A DNA stretch of 37,375 nucleotides, taken from the NCBI GenBank assembly GCA_034925905.1, contig JAYFRL010000036.1, positions 1 through 37,375 on the forward strand, in the 5' to 3' direction. A model generated the notes under the pieces. That model saw nothing but the letters and a program-made list of their open reading frames with translations. It ran no database searches and had not been told where the DNA came from. Position 1 is the stretch's first letter, and each line of letters opens with the position of its first letter. A program made the translations under genes and the position numbers. The DNA is from JAYFRL01 sp034925905 (GTDB lineage: Bacteria; Bacillota; Clostridia; Lachnospirales; Anaerotignaceae). Positions 33,806 through 37,375 of the stretch are shown in pieces.

Positions 33806-34441
33806 ATGAAAGTACTTTTAGTAAATGGAAGCCCCCATGAAAAGGGCTGCACTTATACAGCGTTATGTGAAGTTAGAAATGCATTGGAGAAAGAAAACAT
33901 TGAAACAGAAGTATTTTGGATCGGAAATAAACCACTGACGGGCTGCATCGGCTGCGGGTATTGTGTAAAAAACGGAAAATGCAGGTATGACGATCGTGTG
34001 AACGATTTTCTTGCAGATGCAAAAGAATATGACGGGTTCGTATTTGGAGTGCCAGTTCATTTTGCATCTGCTGCAGCCTCCATGGGTGCCCTGATGGATC
34101 GGAGCTTTTTTGTTAATCAATGCGCGGGTCTGCATCTGTTTGAATTAAAACCGGGAGCCGCCATTGTTTCTGCAAGACGTGCCGGTACGACTGCGGCGTT
34201 GGATCAGATGAATAAATACCTTTTATATTCACAAATGCCAATCGCATCATCTAGATATTGGAACATGGTGCATGGGCAGACCCCAAAGCAGGTGCTGGAG
34301 GATTTGGAGGGGATGCAGATTATGAGAACAGTCGGGAAAAACATGGCGTGGCTTTTAAAATGCATCGATGTCGGCAATAAAGCAGGTGTGGTTCTTCCGG
34401 AACAAGAGGAAAGAATCAATACGAATTTTGTACGGGAATAG
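33806..34441 (+). CDS. Iron-sulfur-flavoprotein-like oxidoreductase, paralogue
   Basis: This 211-residue flavodoxin-fold protein has the phosphate loop VNGSPHEKGCTYTAL and cysteines 47, 50, 53 and 59 as CX2CX2CX5C (CIGCGYCVKNGKC). It is colinear with the copy at 24732 over its whole length, differing mainly between residues 80 and 115. Likely it is a cytoplasmic FMN reductase, possibly with a 4Fe-4S cluster. GGGAGG lies before the ATG. Two nearly equivalent copies in one island suggest dosage or different partners. Confidence 0.85.
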   Translation: MKVLLVNGSPHEKGCTYTALCEVRNALEKENIETEVFWIGNKPLTGCIGCGYCVKNGKCRYDDRVNDFLADAKEYDGFVFGVPVHFASAAASMGALMDRSFFVNQCAGLHLFELKPGAAIVSARRAGTTAALDQMNKYLLYSQMPIASSRYWNMVHGQTPKQVLEDLEGMQIMRTVGKNMAWLLKCIDVGNKAGVVLPEQEERINTNFVRE

Positions 34442-34500
34442 CCTGTAGAAAATTCTTGACTATGTCAAAGCGTAGTAAGAACAAAGAAAGGAATTGCAAT

Positions 34501-34902
34501 ATGGAATCAGATTTTAACAATATTTTTGAAAAGGGTGTCCTCAATGAGGCAACCGCCGAGTATTTTTCTGGCAAGAGCTTTCTATGCAGCTTGTCTGCCA
34601 AAGAAGTCTCTGTCGTGAATGTAACATTTGAACCGGGTTGCCGCAACAACTGGCATGTCCACCATGGTGGAGGGCAGTTACTGCTTTGCACTGCCGGAAA
34701 AGGATATTATCAAGAATGGGGGAAACCTGCCAGAGAGCTGCATCCGGGTAATGTGGTACAGATTCCATCCGAAGTGAAGCATTGGCATGGCGCAGCGCTT
34801 GGTAGTTGGTTTGCGCATTTGGCTATATCTGTTCCAAAGGAAAGCGCTTCGACTGAGTGGATGGAGGCTGTTGATGATGCAGCATATAAGGAATTGAGAT
34901 AA
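34501..34902 (+). CDS. Single-domain cupin protein
   Basis: This 133-residue cytoplasmic cupin has the metal site NNWHVHHGGGQLLLCTAGKGYYQ near residue 54 and the later KHWHGAALGSWF block. It is close to each half of the lipoprotein at 29954. Frame extension to 34456 is possible, but AAAGGAA before ATG 34501 supports the short form. It is followed after 17 bases by the CMD-like gene. Cupin plus CMD pairs are common beside aldo/keto reductases and flavodoxins in Firmicutes. The reaction is unknown. Confidence 0.88.
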   Translation: MESDFNNIFEKGVLNEATAEYFSGKSFLCSLSAKEVSVVNVTFEPGCRNNWHVHHGGGQLLLCTAGKGYYQEWGKPARELHPGNVVQIPSEVKHWHGAALGSWFAHLAISVPKESASTEWMEAVDDAAYKELR

Positions 34903-34919
34903 GAAAGGAAGGATTTACT

Positions 34920-35240
34920 ATGGGTAAAGTGACAGCAGGTAGAGATGCCATGAGCGAATTTGCACCTAAATTTGCAGAATTGAACGACGATGTTTTATTT
35001 GGAGAGGTTTGGTCACGGGAAGAACAGCTGTCTTCCAGGGATCGCAGCTTGATTACCGTTTCCGCTCTCATGTCCAGCGGAATTTTGGATAGTTCCCTTC
35101 TGCATCATATTCAGCGGGCAAAAGCAAACGGCGTTACAAAAACCGAGATGGCAGAAGCATTGACACAGCTTGCTTTTTATGCCGGATGGCCAAAGGCGTG
35201 GGCGGCTCTACGTATGGCAAAAGAAGTCTACGGAGATTGA
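34920..35240 (+). CDS. Carboxymuconolactone-decarboxylase-like protein
   Basis: This 106-residue all-helical protein fits the CMD/AhpD family: REEQLSSRDRSLITVSALM near residue 38, LHHIQRAKANGVTKTEM near residue 61, and LAFYAGWPKAWAAL. The CxxC pair of peroxide-reducing AhpD is absent, so it is closer to the decarboxylase-type than the thiol-redox type. AAGGAAGG is before the ATG. It is the last cargo gene. Its role is unclear, but it fits handling of aromatic or lactone-like products. Confidence 0.88.
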   Translation: MGKVTAGRDAMSEFAPKFAELNDDVLFGEVWSREEQLSSRDRSLITVSALMSSGILDSSLLHHIQRAKANGVTKTEMAEALTQLAFYAGWPKAWAALRMAKEVYGD

Positions 35241-35424
35241 AATTTGTCACGAGGTGTATACAAGTATAAAAAAGGGATGCTTTTGATATTCTCTCTAACC
35301 TTGGGTGCATAGGCTTTAACCATGCCTATGACTGCCAGAACAAGTGCAATTTCCATTACCAGTTTTTTCGGTAATAATTTATCACTTTTTATAACGGTTA
35401 TGGTTCAACGGGAGGTGGCAAACT

Positions 35425-36132
35425 ATCAAAAAGAAAGTTTTGATTATTGATGATGATATCGATGTCTGTAAGGAAATTAAATCCTTATTGCAAAATGAAA
35501 CAATTGATGTTTACTATACTCCTTCTGCACCTGATGGACTAAAACTGATTACAAAATATCATTTTTGCCTTGTTATTATGGAGACTCTTTTACCAAAAAC
35601 AAATGGTTTTGAGTTACTGAAAGCAATCCAACGGGCCAAGCCTCTCCCTGTTTTAGTGTTGTCATCTAACACAGGCAGTTTAGAGCGTATTAAAGCACTC
35701 CGGGCTGGAGCCAGTGGATATGTAGAAAAACCGTATGAATTAGAAGAATGCCTTGCCTATGCACAATCGCTGATAGATCTTTACACAAGGCTACATACAA
35801 TCGAAAGTCATATTTATACTTTGGCATTTGGCGTGGATTTAATTATTGATCCTACAAGTCATCAGACAACACTGAAGGGAGAATTACTGAATCTGACCCG
35901 CAAGGAATTCGACCTTTTGTTTTGTCTTGCAGAGCATGTCGGACAAGTATTAACCCGCGAACAACTTTATAGTTACGTGTGGAAAGAGGATGCATCCTAC
36001 AATGTAGATGAATTGGTAAAAGCTCATATCAAGGCACTTCGCAAGAAACTGATACCTGCAGGAAAGGAGTATATAAAGAACGTTTGGGGAATCGGTTACC
36101 GATTTTCCCCGGATGATGACGAACAGCCATAG
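35425..36132 (+). CDS. OmpR-family response regulator lacking the phosphoacceptor Asp
   Basis: This is a response regulator of 235 residues if read from ATC 35425, or 230 from TTG 35440. The receiver domain has the acidic pair in LIIDDDID and the conserved Lys in YVEKPYE, but the phosphoacceptor position reads CLVIMETLLP: Glu (residue 53 in the longer form) replaces Asp. The DNA-binding domain is OmpR-type (LNLTRKEFDLLFCLAEHV to WGIGYRF). GGAGG at 35411-35415 is 9 bases before an ATC whose frame gives KKKVLIIDDD, the normal family start, whereas TTG 35440 has no good site. No kinase gene is near. It may be phosphorylation-independent. It faces the element backbone and may control it. Confidence 0.8.
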   Translation: MKKKVLIIDDDIDVCKEIKSLLQNETIDVYYTPSAPDGLKLITKYHFCLVIMETLLPKTNGFELLKAIQRAKPLPVLVLSSNTGSLERIKALRAGASGYVEKPYELEECLAYAQSLIDLYTRLHTIESHIYTLAFGVDLIIDPTSHQTTLKGELLNLTRKEFDLLFCLAEHVGQVLTREQLYSYVWKEDASYNVDELVKAHIKALRKKLIPAGKEYIKNVWGIGYRFSPDDDEQP

Positions 36133-36167
36133 CTGCAGAAACACTGTAGCTATGGCTGTTCTTTTGT
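36122..36167 (+). terminator. Strong terminator after the response regulator
   Basis: A perfect 13-bp inverted repeat (AACAGCCATAGCT, 36122-36134, and AGCTATGGCTGTT, 36148-36160), with further pairing possible in the loop, is followed by CTTTTG. It overlaps the response regulator stop codon. Confidence 0.7.
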
Positions 36168-36257
36168 CGAGCGGTGTCGATATTCTTCCCTCTTTCTTTC
36201 CTGTTTCTTCCCCTGATAATTCCCGATTATAGTTTATTCTATATTTAACGGTAAAAA

Positions 36258-36288
36258 GCCCGTCAAAAAAAACAGTGTCTTGACGGGC
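36258..36288 (-). terminator. Minus-strand-oriented hairpin
   Basis: GCCCGTCAA (36258-36266) pairs with TTGACGGGC (36280-36288). The T run (CTTTTTACC) is on the minus strand, so it would end leftward transcription. No leftward gene is visible to its right inside the window. Confidence 0.45.
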
Positions 36289-36311
36289 AGTATTACTATG
36301 CCATCTTACTA

Positions 36312-36349
36312 CCCTTCAAGCTACGTTTAAGTTTGGAGGGTTGTTTTTA
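36312..36349 (+). terminator. Plus-strand terminator in the spacer
   Basis: CCCTTCAAGC (36312-36321) pairs with GTTTGGAGGG (36331-36340), with two wobble pairs, around a 9-base loop, and is followed by TTGTTTTTA. An ATG at 36349 opens a 19-codon frame (MRWDITTPLLIRSSDIQSS) with GGAGGG before it, which could be a leader peptide. The stretch 36133-36647 has no larger gene. Confidence 0.5.
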
Positions 36350-36514
36350 TGCGCTGGGATATAACTACGCCGCTGCTTATTCGTAGCAGCGACATTCAAT
36401 CAAGCTAAAGCCATCTGAATTAAATGGTGACTGCTCAAAAAAATTCATGTTCAGCAACAGGCTCCTTGTGGGCAGTATTACGAACTGCCAGAACATGTAA
36501 AACAAGAAAAATGC

Positions 36515-36565
36515 AAGAACGTACATTTAGGCCATAGTGCCTTTCTGTGCGTTCTTTCTTTTTGC
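36515..36565 (+). terminator. Terminator before the sigma-like gene
   Basis: AAGAACGTACA (36515-36525) pairs with TGTGCGTTCTT (36546-36556) with one wobble, an inner AGGC/GCCT hairpin and a following TCTTTTTG. With the two terminators upstream it isolates the sigma-like gene from cargo transcription. Confidence 0.55.
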
Positions 36566-36647
36566 CATAAATTCATTGAGATGTGCAGAGGCCCTCCACT
36601 TGTCCTTCGTTTTCAAACTCATTTTTGAAAATTAGGAGGACAAGCAT

Positions 36648-37061
36648 ATGTCAGAAAATAAGAAATATACAATCGTTGTTAAAAGTAACCGTGTGGAGGT
36701 CAGCGAATCTGTCTACCATGCATACCATAAAGAGCGTGAAACTGAAAGATATCAAAGGAAACTTATTCATCAATTTGAGCTATCCCTGGAACGATTCCAA
36801 GATGAGGGCATTAATGTGGAGTTTTTAATCACTCGTTTTCAGCCAAGTATAGAGGACATGCAGATAGAGCAGGAACAGCTTCGAAAACTACATATAGCAC
36901 TTGATACCTTAACGGTTGAAGAACGGTTGCTGATCCATGAATTATTTTTCAATGGAAAAAGTGAGCGAATATTGGCCGAAGAGCTTGGAGTTCCCCGCAT
37001 GACCCTTAGTGGTCGTAAGCACCGCATTCTCAGAAAGATGAGAAAAGTTATAGAAAATTAA
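36648..37061 (+). CDS. Sigma-70 region 4-like protein of the element backbone
   Basis: This 137-residue protein has an AGGAGG-containing site before the ATG. The N-terminal half is helical and charged (YHAYHKERETERYQRKLI), and the C-terminal half is a sigma region 4 helix-turn-helix: DTLTVEERLLIHELFFNG, then SERILAEELGVPRMTLSGRKHRI. No region 2 is seen. Similar proteins are frequent near regulatory and excision genes of clostridial conjugative elements. It probably binds DNA at element promoters. It marks the return to backbone after the cargo. Confidence 0.8.
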   Translation: MSENKKYTIVVKSNRVEVSESVYHAYHKERETERYQRKLIHQFELSLERFQDEGINVEFLITRFQPSIEDMQIEQEQLRKLHIALDTLTVEERLLIHELFFNGKSERILAEELGVPRMTLSGRKHRILRKMRKVIEN

Positions 37062-37375
37062 AAATAAATCCGTCCAGCTCCCTCATTTTTTCCTTTATAG
37101 AAGTGAGGGAGCTTTTTGTTCCCTGTTGCTCTTTGAAAATTGAATATCCAGCAGTTTAGATACGTTAGCTGTTCAAGCGTGATGAGCGAAAGCGGCATTG
37201 GAGAACACGCCAAGACCACCTGCAGGCAGATTATCTGTTTGTAAAAACGATAGCATCAAAGGTGCAGAGCGAGAAATGTTCGTCCATAAAACGATCCGTG
37301 GTGGATCGTACCGCCAAGACCTGAACAGCCTACAATGATACTTCCGCATAGCCACAGACATCGCAATGGGTGCGG
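37062..37375 (+). other. Non-coding right end with a terminator
   Basis: AGCTCCCTCA (37076-37085) pairs with TGAGGGAGCT (37104-37113) and is followed by TTTT, a clear terminator for the sigma-like gene. Beyond it a 20-codon frame (37182-37244) with no good site, and a 7-bp hairpin (ACGATCC/GGATCGT near 37290-37308), are present. No gene is supported. Confidence 0.55.

Noticed and set aside
1..37375. CRISPR arrays, tRNA or rRNA genes, complete insertion sequences
   Set aside because: No regular direct repeats, no tRNA- or rRNA-like stretches and no transposase reading frame were found by eye.

Overview
The window is part of an integrative and conjugative (or mobilisable) element from a low-to-medium GC Clostridia bacterium, most likely a gut Oscillospiraceae or Lachnospiraceae member. 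Reasons: AGGAGG-type ribosome binding sites nearly everywhere, some TTG and GTG starts, clostridial transfer proteins (VirD4 of the CD1115 type, a relaxase with an HxxxxHPHxH motif, a DUF3991/TOPRIM protein, an NlpC/P60 hydrolase, DUF3846- and DUF6103-like proteins), many lipoproteins and an S-layer-homology (SLH) protein. No integrase or att site is in view, so both element ends probably lie outside. No rRNA, tRNA, CRISPR array or intact transposase gene was seen.

Layout. (1) 1-4568: a minus-strand gene cut by the window edge, then a plus-strand run of amidoligase, gamma-glutamylcyclotransferase-like protein, membrane-anchored NlpC/P60 hydrolase and three small element proteins. (2) 4569-5742: a hairpin-rich non-coding stretch that is a good oriT candidate, followed by a ribbon-helix-helix protein and a small helical protein. 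(3) 5747-8190: a proline-related cassette (LysR regulator, frameshifted YbaK-type editing protein, glutamate 5-kinase, truncated EamA transporter) that looks spliced into the mobilisation operon. (4) 8266-14200: relaxase with a long Sel1 tail, DUF3991/TOPRIM protein, VirD4 coupling ATPase, small HTH protein. (5) 14355-35240: about 21 kb of metabolic cargo. (6) 35425-37375: an atypical response regulator, a block of terminators, and a sigma-region-4-like protein that returns to element backbone.

The cargo is the most interesting part. A LysR regulator faces an aldo/keto reductase across a good LysR-type operator. Cytoplasmic genes encode aldo/keto reductases, short-chain dehydrogenases, a YqhD/BDH-like iron alcohol dehydrogenase, an MFS exporter, flavodoxin-fold oxidoreductases (three with a CX2CX2CX5-6C motif like iron-sulfur flavoproteins), a cupin and a carboxymuconolactone-decarboxylase-like protein. 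Among these lies a run of exported proteins: four hydrolase lipoproteins (one a double hydrolase), a flavodoxin lipoprotein, a double-cupin lipoprotein, and a flavodoxin fused to three SLH domains. I infer a mobile system in which esters are cleaved at the cell surface and the released or reactive carbonyl or quinone-like products are reduced outside and inside the cell. The substrate is unknown.

The cargo is partly decaying and partly duplicated. A DUF4405 membrane gene has an internal deletion and frameshift, an aldo/keto reductase is reduced to its two ends, and one flavodoxin gene has a premature stop near its end. Two short-chain dehydrogenases, two 211-residue flavoproteins and two surface flavodoxins are paralogous pairs.
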